The position numbers and the translations under genes were made by a program. The notes beneath the pieces are model-generated. The model was not told the origin of the DNA. It saw nothing but the letters and a program-made list of their open reading frames with translations, and searched no databases. Of a DNA stretch of 64,000 bases, positions 1-12,302 are shown piece by piece (position 1 is the stretch's first letter; every line of letters starts with the position of its first letter). Origin of the DNA: Tillus elongatus (Eukaryota > Arthropoda > Insecta > Coleoptera > Cleridae); the NCBI GenBank assembly GCA_964006375.1, contig OZ023265.1, forward strand, positions 173,359,443 to 173,423,442. The letters run 5' to 3'.

Positions 1-303
1 ACCTTTTCGCTGCTATAGGCGTATATATACGAATATCTAATAAGCTGCTATAGGCGTATATCGACGTTCGGCCTCTAAAAATTATTTAAAGCCGGGTAAA
101 CTGCTGTAAACGCATGTCTACGTCTAGACAGTACCGTGGAACACATTATTGCATCACGTCATATGAGATGACGTGGCAAAGTGGGCGTAGATTGCAGCTA
201 CAGCAAATCCGATGAAGTGGGAAAGTGGGCGGAGCAAATCACTGTATATACTGGGCTGATGCAGTGATCTAATTATAATTTAGTATGCATTTTGAATAGG
301 AAG

Positions 304-2064
304 ATGTCACGTCGTGGGCTTACCGAGCAAAGTTTACTCGCTATTTTACAAAATAGCGACAGCGAAGACGATAACGTCGATCTGGATGATCCAGCTGACT
401 ATGGCTGGATAGATGACGATGATGACGAACCACCAGTTCCTTGTGATAACTTTCTACCAGACAATGTTACAGCCACCTCTTTTGATTCGTCATCTGAATC
501 AGAACAAGAACACGTGGTTTCTAAGAAACGAAAAATAAGTGGTTTCGAGTGGAGAAACTCCGATTTAGACCCCGAAATATTTAGTTTCAATAGAAATGAT
601 TCCGGTTGCAAACTTCCAGCCTTAGATAATCAATGTACTCCTCTCGACTGTTTTCAAGTGTTTTTTACGCCCCAAATAATGGCGCAGATTGCAGAACAAT
701 CTAATTTGTATGCCAGCAACATTTGTGTCGGTGATAATGTGTCAAATCGATCACGAGTAAAGAACTGGAAGGACACTGATTGTGACGAACTCTACTGCTT
801 CTTGGCAATAAATTTTCTAATGGCACAGGTGAAGAAAAATGTAATAAACAGTTACTGGACGACGGACTCACTGTTGGCTACTCCCAGCTTTCCTCAAATT
901 ATGGCGAGGGATAGATACCTAATAATTTTGCGAATGTTGCATTTCGCAGACAACAATGAACAGCCCGAAAACGATCCATTGTGGAAGTTGAGAATTATCG
1001 TTGATCATCTCAGAAAAGTATTTTTAGAAGCTTTCTATCCATTTCAAAATCTATGTGTTGATGAAAGCCTTCTTCTGTTCAAAGGACGTGTATTTTTCAA
1101 ACAATACATACCGTCAAAGCGTCATAGATTTGGTGTCAAGTTTTTCATACTCTGTGATTGTGAGACAGGATATGTACAGGACTTTATTATATATGTGGGC
1201 GCGTCAACGGAGATAGACAAATGCCATAATGTAAATGCTGATGTTGGAATATCCGGAAATATTATTCTCACATTGTTGAAACCATATCTAGGAAAAGGTC
1301 ATACTTTATTCGTCGATAATTGGTATACGAGTCCCTCATTGTTCTCTCATTTACATGACCAAAAAACAAATGCTTGTGGAACGGTGAAGAAAAACAGAAA
1401 AAACATGCCTGATTTGCCCAAAAAATTAAACAGAGGGGATGTTGAGTACAAAAGTACAGATCAGCTCCTTGCTTTGAAGTGGCAAGATAAGAGAGAGGTT
1501 AGGATGCTCACAACTTTTCATAAAAACAGTATGATAAATACGGAGAAAATTGACAGGAACACAAAGCAAAAAGTAAAGAAGCCTAGTTGCATAGTGGACT
1601 ATAACCAAAATATGGGTTCAGTTGACAGATCTGATATGATGCTAAGTTCTGTTGAGTGTGTAAGAAAAACCGTAAAATGGTATAAAAAAGTCTTCTTCCA
1701 CTTGGTGGACTTGTCCTTACTAAATGCTCATGCCATATATAAAACACAAACAGGAAAAAATATTTCCATTTTGGATTTTCAGTATGAGCTAATAAAAAAT
1801 ATTTTAGAAATATACCACAAGTCACGTAACGACTCTAGACCTGGAAGAAGATCTACGGACGGAGATAATCCTATGCGTCTCACCGATCGCCATTTTGTAT
1901 CCCTCGTTCCAGGAACAAATAAAAAGAAGAATGCTCAACGAAAATGTGTTGTATGTGCCAAACATGATAAAAGAAGTGATACAAGATATATGTGCGCCAA
2001 GTGTGATGTACCGCTTTGCTTGTCAACTTGCTTCGAAAGATACCACACACATAAGCATTATTAA
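304..2064 (+). CDS. piggyBac-type transposase (DDE_Tnp_1_7), intact
   Basis: This 586-residue protein is read from the first ATG at 304; the in-frame codon 12 bases upstream is TTG. piggyBac transposases excise and insert DNA at TTAA without leaving footprints. The N-terminus is acidic and disordered (runs of D, E and S up to about residue 75). The DDE-like core carries the catalytic Asp residues in VDESLL (about 253), VDNWYTSP (about 338) and GSVDRSDMM (about 441). The C-terminus is a cysteine-rich finger (CVVC, CAKCDVPLC, CFERYH, about 548-582). Length fits the family (around 590). No frameshift or stop is seen, so it could be active. A TATA-like sequence (TGTATATACTGG) lies near 243-254. 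Confidence 0.93.
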   Translation: MSRRGLTEQSLLAILQNSDSEDDNVDLDDPADYGWIDDDDDEPPVPCDNFLPDNVTATSFDSSSESEQEHVVSKKRKISGFEWRNSDLDPEIFSFNRNDSGCKLPALDNQCTPLDCFQVFFTPQIMAQIAEQSNLYASNICVGDNVSNRSRVKNWKDTDCDELYCFLAINFLMAQVKKNVINSYWTTDSLLATPSFPQIMARDRYLIILRMLHFADNNEQPENDPLWKLRIIVDHLRKVFLEAFYPFQNLCVDESLLLFKGRVFFKQYIPSKRHRFGVKFFILCDCETGYVQDFIIYVGASTEIDKCHNVNADVGISGNIILTLLKPYLGKGHTLFVDNWYTSPSLFSHLHDQKTNACGTVKKNRKNMPDLPKKLNRGDVEYKSTDQLLALKWQDKREVRMLTTFHKNSMINTEKIDRNTKQKVKKPSCIVDYNQNMGSVDRSDMMLSSVECVRKTVKWYKKVFFHLVDLSLLNAHAIYKTQTGKNISILDFQYELIKNILEIYHKSRNDSRPGRRSTDGDNPMRLTDRHFVSLVPGTNKKKNAQRKCVVCAKHDKRSDTRYMCAKCDVPLCLSTCFERYHTHKHY

Positions 2065-2117
2065 GTTTTCTCTGTCAAATTGTTTTTATATTTTCCACAT
2101 TATGTTTCTTGTTAGGT

Positions 2118-2123
2118 AATAAA
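2118..2123 (+). promoter_or_regulatory. Polyadenylation signal of the piggyBac transposase
   Basis: An AATAAA hexamer lies 54 bases after the transposase stop and inside the element, where the mRNA 3' end is expected. The downstream sequence is T-rich (GTTTTATG, TTTATTTCATT). Confidence 0.6.
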
Positions 2124-2344
2124 GTTTTATGTTTAAACCCTTCTCATGTTTATTTCATTAATGAGCATAATGAAACACTTTTACTAACAGAAATTTACGA
2201 TTTTCTTGTCTTAACCATTGAGTTCACACTGCTGTAGACGTATATAAACGTTTCGCGCGGGAAAACGCCGCACAGGCGACATGCCCGCCGAGAGCAATTC
2301 AGCAGTCAAAAGGTTAAGTAAAAGTATATATATTATAGAAATAG

Positions 2345-2960
2345 AGTACCTCCAAAACGTGAGTGTTCTGTACAACAAAATGAGCTGTCCCTTGTCGCTG
2401 AGGATAGGCATCATCCTGCACTAGTTATTTATCCTAAATTTTTGAACCAGATTTTTGGACAACCTTTATTCCTGACAGATCACGTAAAACATATTACTTT
2501 AGAAAAGCTGACTTTGAAGCACTCTATAGCTCGCCTTTTGGCATTTCTTAGGACTGTCTTAAAGGATGCATTGACATAAATCAGGCATGCTCCATCTTTT
2601 ATCATCAACTGTACACTTGTTTTGACAAACAGGTTCCCTTGTTCAAACACGGGAGCTGTAAGCACCCAGCTTCGTTTGAAGCTTCCATTATTAGGGACAT
2701 CAAACGAAAGCCTCGTCACTTTGCACATTTCAAAAATAGTGGATCTGAATATCAACTTCAAGAATTTAGACACTTGAGGTCAGCTTTCAAGCGTAAGATC
2801 TTGGCGGCTTACAATTCCTACCTGCATCGAGTCGAGGCATCCGTAAGTGATGACGTTAAAACATTCCGGTCATATATCAAAAATAAGACGCGATCTTCAA
2901 GACTTTCTGGTTTGATTAAAGGTGAAAATGGTGGTCTTTTGAGACACCAGAATCTATAGT
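2345..2960 (+). pseudogene. Jockey-type LINE ORF2 fragment (endonuclease-RT linker)
   Basis: Translation in shifting frames gives residues typical of the Jockey ORF2 segment between endonuclease and reverse transcriptase. These are SLVAEDRHHPALVIY, then an open stretch from 2639 with ASIIRDIKRKPRHFAHFK, RHLRSAFKRKI and DVKTFRSYIKNK. The fragment lacks both the endonuclease active site and the RT domain. It is broken by stops near 2575 and ends at the (TA)n tract at 2975. The piggyBac element lies directly upstream, so its TTAA target may lie in or beside this older LINE. Confidence 0.7.
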
Positions 2961-2972
2961 TAAAGCACTTGC

Positions 2973-2974
<2 letters not shown>

Positions 2975-3058
<84 letters not shown>
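2975..3058. repeat. (TA)n microsatellite
   Basis: About 84 bases of uninterrupted TA. It separates the LINE fragment from the Tc1/mariner relic. Confidence 0.95.
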
Positions 3059-3062
<4 letters not shown>

Positions 3063-3079
3063 ATTAAGTTACATGTCAA

Positions 3080-4909
3080 ACGGCAGAGTCAGAAATATTT
3101 CTGTCCTTATAGATTTCATTGATGTTTTTGGTGGATCGAATTTATACACCCCATTCTTCAGAGTACCCCAAAAATAAAAATCCATGGGTGTTATATAAGG
3201 AATTCGAGCACACCAATGAACCGGCCCATTGTTACAAATGACACGATTATTAAAATTTTGGTAAAAAAATTATTTGACGATCCTAGCATTGTGAGCTGGA
3301 CAACCGTCTTGTTGGTACCAAATCTCGTCTAAATTATCATGAACTCTTCTAATTGGTTGTAAGATATCATTTTCCCCAGTTAAATTATTTTCAAAAGAGA
3401 ACGGACCAACAATGAAGTTACCTGATTTTTTTTAAAATTTACTGTCTAATCTACAAATAAAAAGAACAGTTTTTTACCTAATAAGCCGCACCAAACAATA
3501 ATACCAAATCTGTCTTGCAATCGTCTTTCTTCCTCTAAATTGGGATTTCTATTTGTCCAATAATGCCTATTATGGCGATTATACACACTACAATTTGTAA
3601 ATCTGGATTCATCAGTCCATATTATTTTCAAATGTAAATTTTCATCTTGCTGACATTGTCCTTGATATCATCTGCAGAACTGAAGTCGCTTAGGATAATC
3701 GTTAACAGCCTTGTACGATTGTAGGTTTGTATGGATTGTAATGAGTTTGTTTTAATACACGGTGTGCCGTACCTTTTGGACCGTCAATTTGTTTACCATA
3801 AAACCTGTAAGACGGCATTATTTCTTTCTTCATTTCTAGGCATTGGTAGTTTCTTTGCGTGGAAGCTACCGTCGTTCAATAGATTGGTCACTATCCTGCG
3901 AAATATTTGGTGTTTGGTTGTCGTCTTTCCGGGTAGTTGTTTTGATATGAATTTGCAGCATCCTCAGTATTTCTGTTAGAACGAATATTACATTCCAATA
4001 TGTCAAAATATTCTTCATTACTTACCATGTTTTTGAATAATATTTAAAATAAACAGGAAACAAACTATTTGGTACAAAATTTTAAACAACGTGTTAAATA
4101 CACCTCAAATTGTTCAGATAATTAAGAATGACAGTTCTCTTATTTGTCGCGATAGTCTTATATCCATAGCAACCTTTCTTCTGTTGTTTTTCAGTTGACT
4201 TACGTTTAAAAATCAAACAATTTTCAAAGGCGTGTTCGTAAATCATTAGTCTGCTTTTTATTGAGTTCTGTTAGTAAATTTAGTTATTTACTAGGTTTAC
4301 CATTTTAATTATATTATAAATTTTTTTAGAATAATGCTGTAATGTAAAATATCATTTGAAATAGCGGGCCGATTCATTGGTGTGCTCAAGGTTCCTATTT
4401 TTTATCGTGAGTCATTACGGAAAATTATGTTGAAAGTGGAAGTCTATTGTGAGACTCCATGGCCTACTGCTTTTTGAACACTTTTTTTTTGTTATTTGTT
4501 TTCTGGTATTGTATTTCATAGCCTACTATCCTCAAAACTGTTTTTCTCAAAATTGTCCATGCAATTACAAGATTTCTTAAACATGTTGTACATCATTGGA
4601 AAGCTCTTTTCACAGGCTATCACATGAGCAAAAAATCCAATATGGCTGCCATAATAAAAACAAACGTTGATACCTGTAGCTCAAAAACAAATGACAATTC
4701 AAAGTTGAGAACAGCGAAAAAAGATTACTCTGTAAAAAGTGTCCCGATGATGTGCAAGTTTTAGACATATTTTGGTTTTTTCAAAGTAACTCGAAACAAG
4801 TCATATTTGGAACAAGCATGCAATTCTACAAAACACTGTTAATTTAACCGTCTTCCTATCTTTAATAATAACAGATATAGCAGTACATTCTCATCCAGTT
4901 TGGGACACA

Positions 4910-4915
<6 letters not shown>
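3080..4915 (-). mobile_element. Degenerate Tc1/mariner-superfamily element, copy A
   Basis: The minus strand encodes broken transposase pieces from about 4020 down to 3100. The clearest is WTDESRFTNC...NRHNRHYW...RFGIIVWCGLLG at 3446-3631, around the first catalytic Asp of the DDE/D domain. Upstream in the same sense are HTH-like remnants (VLKQTHYNPYKPTIV). The right end, TACAGTGTGTCCCAAACTGG on the minus strand at about 4894-4914, is a typical Tc1-like terminus abutting TA. Multiple stops and frameshifts rule out function. The second copy at 38.1-40.3 kb shares coding and long noncoding flanks. Confidence 0.8.

Positions 4916-4992
<77 letters not shown>
4913..4992. repeat. (TA)n microsatellite at a Tc1 terminus
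   Basis: About 80 bases of TA begin exactly at the Tc1-like terminus, whose target duplication is TA. The duplication may have seeded the expansion. Confidence 0.95.
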
Positions 4993-4994
<2 letters not shown>

Positions 4995-6014
4995 GCTAAC
5001 AATAATACATTCATCATAGATAGGGCACGCCTACCTCTGTACAGTTCGTTGTTCAGCATGAATGATATCTTCTTAGATAAGTATCTCTTTCAAACAACAA
5101 CTGCCGACACTTTCTCTAAAAATAGATAACGGGATCTTTAGGAGAGGGTTAATTCAACCAGTAAAAGTTTATTTGAAATGATCCCTCGAGGGCTCCAGTT
5201 ATTTTCGATTACTGAGCCCTAATATACGTTCAATTTGGGGCGTCATGCGCTTAGATTATTAATTACGCTAACGGAACGTCGGGTTTTAAGAAATATATTG
5301 TGGTGAAATGGGTTCTGTAAAATGTAGTTATCAGTGGCCATCACAGGTTATAATTTTTACATACCTTACAAAAGCTCTAATCTATTCCTACTAATCAACT
5401 ACCTTCCCCAAAAATCAGTAAATATTCATTGACAATGGTTTAATATTGACACAGTTTTGTTGTGAAATATTTCATATATTGATCAAGTATAATACATAAT
5501 AATTTGAGCAAACATAGGAAAATATTTGAAAACAGCCAAGTCGCTTGAATAAATTAGGTCATCAAGACTGGGGGCTCCAAACACCCTGAAATTTAAGTGT
5601 AGTTCTGAGTAATAAGGGCACAAAAAGGTTGGAACGAATCCAGTGCTTCCATATAATATTATATAATGTGTTTATTTTGAGTTTATTATGGCGTTCTTTA
5701 TTGACAAACATTAATGAAACTTATTACAGCTATAGGCAAATTGATAAAAGATATACGAGGAAAGATTAAAATAAAATCTATCGAACCAAGAAAGAAAATC
5801 ATTACGGGAAATATTTTTTTTGATATACGACCTTTGAACAGTTACATACTTGGTTCAAGGTTTTTTCGATAATGCGATATCTTCCAAAAAACTTACTCTA
5901 ACTTTACAAAAAATTTGAAATGGCGCTATTCTAATTTATCATTTATCAGAAATTAAATCGTATATATACTTCACAAACAGGTCAGTATCATAGGTCATAT
6001 AATCGAAATAACAA
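4993..6014. other. AT-rich intergenic DNA, no gene recognised
   Basis: No coding region longer than about 60 codons, no recognisable transposon terminus and no tandem structure is seen. Composition is like the rest of the intron-type DNA. Confidence 0.5.
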
Positions 6015-6300
6015 AAGTCTGGACGCAACAAGTTCTTTGTGGTAGCGAATTTTCTTAAACATGTTTTAATGGCAAATACGTCTTGTTTTTAAAAGGACAT
6101 TTGGTGGGCAGTATAACCTATATAGTACTAACGATGTACCATATTTCATTAAAATAGATTCGTGTTTCCAAAACTACAGACATTTTTCGAAAATACACTT
6201 TAAAAGTTCCAGAAGAACAGGTCGGATTTTCCTGGCCAACGAACCTCTTCAAACTGTTTACACACCTGCCAAAATATAATTTTTCACAAACAGCTTAAGG
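6015..6300 (+). repeat. Copy of the interspersed GCAGCAAGTGCG repeat family
   Basis: It begins with a diverged family terminus (CTGGACGCAACAAGTTC, then GTGGTAGCGAATTTTC). It continues into the family's internal block (GGTCGGATTTTCCTGGCC, then AACGAACCTCTTCAAAC). About 24 terminus copies occur in this window, on both strands. The family looks like a non-autonomous DNA element; no protein is encoded. Confidence 0.7.
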
Positions 6301-6830
6301 ATCAAAATTCAAACAAAAAATTATGAAAATTATGAAAATTTTCAGAAATTTCTTTTACAAAAATCCACCTTTTTTTTATACAGAAATTTCCTTTAGCGAT
6401 GTAATTATATTTTTCACAAAAGTTCGACAACTTATTTTTTACCATAGCTTACTAAACATTTATTATTAATTACCAACATATCACAAAAATGATTTTTACG
6501 GAAACGCTAAAAACATTTATGTGAAAACTTTTCACATTCAGCCACTATTTGAGAGCGCTCGTATATGGCAGCTCGATTTTTTCGACGAGTAATACAAAAA
6601 AAGAGCTGTTTGAATGCGTCATTTCCATAGGGCTCCGCTATCTATTGGTAAAAACGCCCGTATTACAATTTGTGATATGTGTTTGTGATATGTTGCAAAA
6701 ACGTGAAAAGTTGCAAAACAATCCAAAGAGCTCAAAAACGATGAACTATATCACTTTTTTCCTAACAAACATGCAAATATAAGGTAAATCAATGCCTTAA
6801 TATGGTATTAATAATTTTTAGTAGTTACTT
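6301..6830. other. AT-rich DNA, nothing recognised
   Basis: Short T- and A-rich tracts only. The 77-codon open frame at 6549-6782 has no family features and is treated as chance. Confidence 0.4.
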
Positions 6831-9185
6831 TTTACTGTCATGATTTCCGAAGTAAATGCTCTCTAAAGGAAGCGACGACAACCCCTGGGGGATGGCTCAT
6901 AAAATCGTTTCGCCAACAAAGGAAATAGCACCGATGGCGTGGACGACGGTATGAAACGCGGCGGGAAATTGTACGCAGGACAGGTGCAAAACAGCGGAGA
7001 CACTGATTGATAAATACTTCCCGGCGGACGACGCTGGAAGTGATTCCGAAGAAAATCGAGTAAGGCGTGCCGAAACCGTAAACTGGAGCGGCAATATGGA
7101 CCACGATTTCTAAAAACAAGAACTGGAGAAAACAGTCAGATTAAGACCTAAACGTAAAGCCCCAGGCATCGGCGGGTTTCCGTCAGTGGGGCTCCAGCGT
7201 TTGCTGGAGGTGGTAGGGAAAAAAACTTTTAGAAGTTCTAAATGCCTGCTTGAGAGACGAAATTTTTCCGAGGATTTGGGAGCAGGCGCAGATTACGTTG
7301 TTACCCAAACTAACGGGCGATGGGCAAAGACCGGTGTGTTTGTTACCTGTCGTCGGAAAGGTGTATGAGAAGCTGTTGGCTACAAGACTATCATACTATT
7401 TGCAGAGAAATATAAAGCTGCCTGACAGACAGTACAGCTTCCGTAAGGGACGCAAAACAACGGATGCGCTGACTAAGACAGTGAGCGAAATAAAAAAAGG
7501 CGGACAAGGCTGGGCAGCATGACCTGCTGGTCGCGTTGGACATTTAAAATGCCTTTAACTCTGCCTGGTGCCCCATGCTCAAGAAACTACTGGCAAAATC
7601 TCGCTGTCCGGGAAACCTGGCTAAAGCGGTAGCCAATTTCTTGGGGGACAGGAGCGTCACTTATGAAAGGGTAACGAAAAACACCAGCAAATGCTGTCCA
7701 CAAGGATCATGTTTAGACCCGATTATAATGGTTTAAGGAAATGGACTCCATAGAACCAAAAAAGCGGAAGCAAAAATCGAGGTCCAGGCTTTTGCGGACC
7801 ACCAGCTTATCACTATAACGGCGCCGTCAAGAAGGAAACTTGAGGCAGCTTGGCAGCGTACCTGGGAGGCATACCAGAAGTGGGTATCGGCTCACAAACT
7901 GGAATATGCACCCGAAAAACCCGGTCATTAAAATGGGAGACGTAACCATAACAGGAAGCCAAAATGAAATATCTGGGAGTGATGCTCAACTCAGATCTAC
8001 TCTGGGTGGAACATACCAAGCACGTAGCGGGCAAGATAGCAGAGGCGGTGCATAGAATACGAGCGGGAGCGGGAAAGACGTTGGGATATATTCAAAGACA
8101 CTTAGTGTCATATATGGGGGAGCAGTAAAGCCAGATCTTTTGTACGGTGCCGAAATATGTGGCAAACGAGCAGGGGAATCTAGGGTAATTAGAAAACATA
8201 AGTCGGCCCAACAAAGAGCGTTTCTGTTGGGCATAACGAAGGCCTACAGAACAACTTTCAACGCAGCACTGTCAGTTCTGTTGGTATGTCCAACTTTGTC
8301 GCTGGAAGCACTGGAGCGGCATATAAGATGGGAGCACTCGAACGCGGCAATTTTTGAGGGAAAATCTGCGTAACGAGAAGGATCGCACCCGATGGAGCAG
8401 AGGAACAGCTGGGCGATAATCGAAGGAGCAGAAAAGACAACAGCACGGTAGATATACACAGACGCGTCGAGAGGCGGATTCGCGGATGGCGATAGCAGAT
8501 CTGTCCTGGACATGCTCACCCGGAGGAAGGGAGGAACGGCCGACAGCACATACAGGAAGCTGCAAGCAGTGAAGCGCGCGAAAACAAAAATTAATCTGTG
8601 GTGGGGTCACGACCAGTTCGGAGGTATCGGAAAAGCCGACGCGAGAGTAAAAGCCGCCAGTAGTGACTCCTTAGATCATGAGAGAGTAGATACTCCGGTG
8701 ACGAGTAGAATGCTCAAGCGAAGTGCCAAGGAGAACACTAACCCAGAATGGCAGACGCACTGAGACGAGGAGACAAAAGGTAGGAACGCTTGTCGATACA
8801 TAGGGACGTGGGTGCGGGCCTCAAGAGCTGGAGTCACAGGGCGGTGAGCTTGTTGACTGGTCACGGATCTTTCTAAGGTAGTAGGTTTAACCTAAGGCCC
8901 GTAACGGGGGAACGTGTGTGCAGAAACGGAGAGCAGAATACAGCAAGACATGTGCAGGAAGACTGCCAGAAGAGGGAAAATCGTAGGACGACAAGAGAAA
9001 ACTTTGCGATAAAACAGAAGTTGAAGATTCCCTACCCTTTTAAGGTAACTAGGTCTACCAAGAACGAGGAAATCAGTAATTTCAATGAATGTGCCGCGGA
9101 AATGGAGCTGGAAGAAGAAACGCTGAGTGTAATTGGGGCAACTCACGAAGAAAGAGAGAGCGCCGAATAAATAATTAGATGAGAT
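6831..9185 (+). pseudogene. R1-like LINE ORF2 remnant (RT to C-terminal Cys-rich end)
   Basis: Read across several frames, this segment keeps the order of an R1-type non-LTR retrotransposon ORF2. It has a linker (NPWGMAHKIV near 6880) and the RT fingers (RPVCLLPVVGKVYEKLLATRL and LPDRQYSFRKGRKTTDAL at 7330-7475). The palm follows (VALDI, NAFNSAW near 7540 and AFADHQLITI near 7790, where the YADD box is degraded). The thumb region is at 8140-8370 (AEICGKRAGES, AQQRAFLLGITKAYRTT). A C-terminal Cys/His remnant lies near 8916 (CRNGEQNTARHVQEDC). Numerous frameshifts and stops make it dead. Its G+C is higher than that of the flanks. Confidence 0.78.
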
Positions 9186-9239
9186 CTCGAGAAAAGCGAG
9201 AGTGGAGTGAACGTTCGTATGAATATGAGGAGGGTTATA

Positions 9240-9940
9240 TGGGTCTAAGGTCTTAAAATACTTTCTGATATTTGAGTGTGGAGGTTGTAGGAAATTCTTT
9301 GAGAGTGGCTTCGACCTATCAGTGTAGAAGATACAATTGCCTAAAGTCTTCGGACGGCAAGGCAGGGGCTTCGGTCTCAAGATAGTAAACTCTCATGCCT
9401 TCCGCGATTGTTTTAGCAGCAATATCTGACAACTTACTGCCCATAATGCCAGAGTGGGGAGGTACCCATATGAACGTAATGTATGTGAATTGGCGTTCAA
9501 GATTCTGAGCAGTATTTTGTATTTCCCTTGCTATATGGTGCTTGGTATATAGACTACATATTTCATTCAATGCCAATTTAGAGTCTGTGCAAATTTTCGT
9601 TGCACTGTTGGAATAATCTTGTATACTTTTTACGCTTGTAAAATTGTAAAAAGTTCAGCTGTGCCTATATTGATGTCAACAAATAACTTGATAGGCTGTT
9701 TGAAGAAGAGTAATGTCAGTACTGCTCCCATCTACCCCATCGGTGGACATTACCACTTTGAATTTATAATTCCCTTAGTGTTATTGCACATTTTGTCTGC
9801 AGCGTTGCATTTAGTGTTTTGGCTTGTCTAGGTGACATTAATGATGTGTTACAGTCTATTTTTAATTGTAACCAAGGCAGTGTATTCGATTTGATAATTT
9901 CAATGGTTCCTGATTTGGTATATGTCTTATATTATCTCTG
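9240..9940 (-). pseudogene. LINE RNase H domain fragment
   Basis: The minus strand encodes an RNase H-like segment: ATKICTDSKLALNEICSLYTKH near 9600-9530, then ITFIWVPPHSGIMGSKLSDIAAK near 9480-9400. WVPxHSGIxGxxxxDxAAK is the RNase H signature of I/R1/LOA-type LINEs. Upstream in the same sense, further RT C-terminal residues can be followed to about 9940. The strand is opposite to the R1-like remnant on its left, so this is a separate insertion. It is truncated at both ends. Confidence 0.7.
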
Positions 9941-10489
9941 GTATAAGACGTGGTTTTTTGGTGGAGTTAGACCGCTGATGGCTGTACTTTGCAATTAAAC
10001 TTGATAACTTTGAAACTATTGAGAATTGGCCACATGTTTTTACATCCTTTATTTTTAATCTTGTTTGTGTATTTCTTTTCCTTAGTATGCACTGTTTCTA
10101 ATGCCACCATCTATGTGATTAAAGGGACAGGACATCCATCGTATGGAAAAGTTATTAAAACGAGAAAGTTGTGTTTGTAATTTTTTCAACGTCGTATTAA
10201 TACAACAACCGAAAAATCTCTTGGGAAATCTATAAATGTAATTTAAAAGAACTGGCCTCTAGAAGTTCGAACGTGACATGAAATTAATCGTTTACCAGGA
10301 GCTTCGTGTTGATTCAGAGAAGAAAAATATCAACGGGTTAACGGTATACAAATGGCTACTAGAAAATGATGAGAAATGATTCCAATGCTTTTAAGGACTG
10401 GAATGAATAGTAATGTAGTTATGATTAGCGATTTGTTATGTAAGTGGTAATCAAAAATGATTCAAGTCGTCTGTTTCAATTGTAAGGTT
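9941..10489. other. No gene recognised
   Basis: AT-rich DNA with a 63-codon open frame at 9989 that has no recognisable features. Confidence 0.4.
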
Positions 10490-10760
<271 letters not shown>

Positions 10761-11520
10761 GCTTGTTCTAAAAATGATGGTCTATGTTACAGGCACACAT
10801 TCAGCACAAAAAAATAGAACTATTTTTTTTAATATAAACTTGGGTCTGCAAATGCTTAGTTTTTTAAATACAGCGTGTTAAAATTATTTGTTTTTGTCAG
10901 TTTTTCACGAACAAGTCTGAGTAAAATTAAAATTTGGACGTGAAAATTGGCATGTGGGGGTTTTCGAGGGCAAGAAATTTAAATATGTTATTGTTAATAA
11001 CACTGCTGGCAGAGGGCGCCACCTGTAAGACATGGCTTGCATTCAATTGGCTATAATTTTTTGACACCTAGTAATATCGACCTACTGTATAGCTACCTTG
11101 CAGCCCTTATCAATTGTAAGCAAAAAATGTATACATGATTTAAATCTCTCAGACACACCATTTTCGAAATATTTCAATTTTTGTATGTCGATGTCGCTCA
11201 AAAATTAATTCTGCGACAAATAATAGGAATACACTTTTCACCTTTTAAATGCTATCAGTATGTATAAACTTAATTTTCTTATTCTCTAGTTAAAAATTAA
11301 AATCTTACCAGAAAAAAGAACTGACAAGATACAATCATGAAGATAAAATAAAAAACCATGATAACAAACTTTGAACAAACCATTTAACAAAGTGGTTTCC
11401 ATCGTTACGGGACTTGACTTTTGCGTTTTCGTCGTGACATATACTACATTTGACTTTTAAGTTTGAGACTACTCACTATTTTTAAGTAATTAATTGTATT
11501 GTCCGTAATTTTTTAAATTA
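10761..11520. other. Noncoding flank of a mariner-like relic
   Basis: No coding region. The segment lies between a TA array and the transposase remnant at 11521 and may be the 5' noncoding part of that element. No clear terminal inverted repeat was found. Confidence 0.35.
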
Positions 11521-12150
11521 AATATGGAAGTCTTTACCAACAATGATGAGGCATACCACGAAGTGCACGAAATCCTGATTTTGAAGAGGCTGTTCTGGAT
11601 GAAATTGAACAAAATCCAAAGATAAGTACTAGGGAAATGGCTAATTATCTGGGAGCATCCAATGCACCATATGGCGAGTTTTTCACGAGTAAGAATTGCG
11701 TCCATATCACATCCAACGTGTGCAGGCACTATCGCCTGAAAGATATTTTATACCTTGCCTACAATTTTGCCAATGGTTTCTTCAACATAATAATGTAGAG
11801 AACTTGTTGAATTGTGTATTGTTCACTGTCGAGTCTCGATTCAGGCGCGACGGGATCGTCAGTTTTTGTAACAGCTATATTTGGGCTGACGAAAATCCCC
11901 ACGCGGTTTTTGAAAGGCATCGTCAACAGCAATATTCCCTAAATGTATATGCTGGAATTGTAGGGTGTAATTTGATAGGACCAATTTTTTTACCTCACAG
12001 ACAATGCTACAACTTATCTTGAATTCCTGCAAAACCAAATAATGGGTTATTAGAAAATGTACCTCTTGACATAAGACATAACCTGTGGTTTATGCATGAC
12101 GACCACATTTCGCTCTAAATGTCAGAAATTACCTAAGCAATACTTTTGGA
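11521..12150 (+). pseudogene. Tc1/mariner-superfamily transposase remnant (DUF4817-type)
   Basis: The broken frames give PYHIQRVQALSPERYF, LQFCQWFLQHN, SYIWADENPHAVFERHRQQQY, VYAGIVGCNLIGPIFLPHR and LWFMHDDHIS. This is the order of the DDE/D transposase core in a large insect mariner-like family. The usual catalytic FTDES is degraded here to FTVESR. At least three frameshifts or stops are present. A different copy of a related family lies at 56.6-57.2 kb. Confidence 0.75.
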
Positions 12151-12302
12151 CGCAGATGGATCGGACGCGGTTGACATCAGCCATGGCCGGAAAGGAAAAG
12201 TTCATTATGCTCACATAACCTTGATATATGATAGGGTTGACTTTCCTTCTCCTTTTAGCTTTTAATTAGGCAAACTGATGTCAGAGCAGGTCAGAAAAGT
12301 CA

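Larger units (their letters stand above)
2..2317 (+). mobile_element. Complete piggyBac-superfamily DNA transposon
   Basis: The left end CCTTTTCGCTGCT follows a single A, which is probably the last base of a TTAA target cut by the window edge. The right end is AGCAGTCAAAAGG followed by TTAA at 2314-2317. The two termini are inverted and match at about 11 of 13 positions. A subterminal motif of the form CTGCTRTARRCGTATATNNACG occurs near 11, 49 and 110 and again near 2230, as expected for transposase-binding repeats. One long open frame fills the interior. The element sits beside a Jockey LINE fragment. Terminal structure and intact coding suggest a recent insertion. Confidence 0.88.

Noticed and set aside
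292..303. Upstream start for the piggyBac transposase
   Set aside because: The codon is TTG. The first ATG at 304 is the normal eukaryotic start.
8244..8610. Overlapping Ser/Leu-rich minus-strand frames
   Set aside because: Antisense of the R1-like LINE remnant, whose plus-strand translation matches the family.
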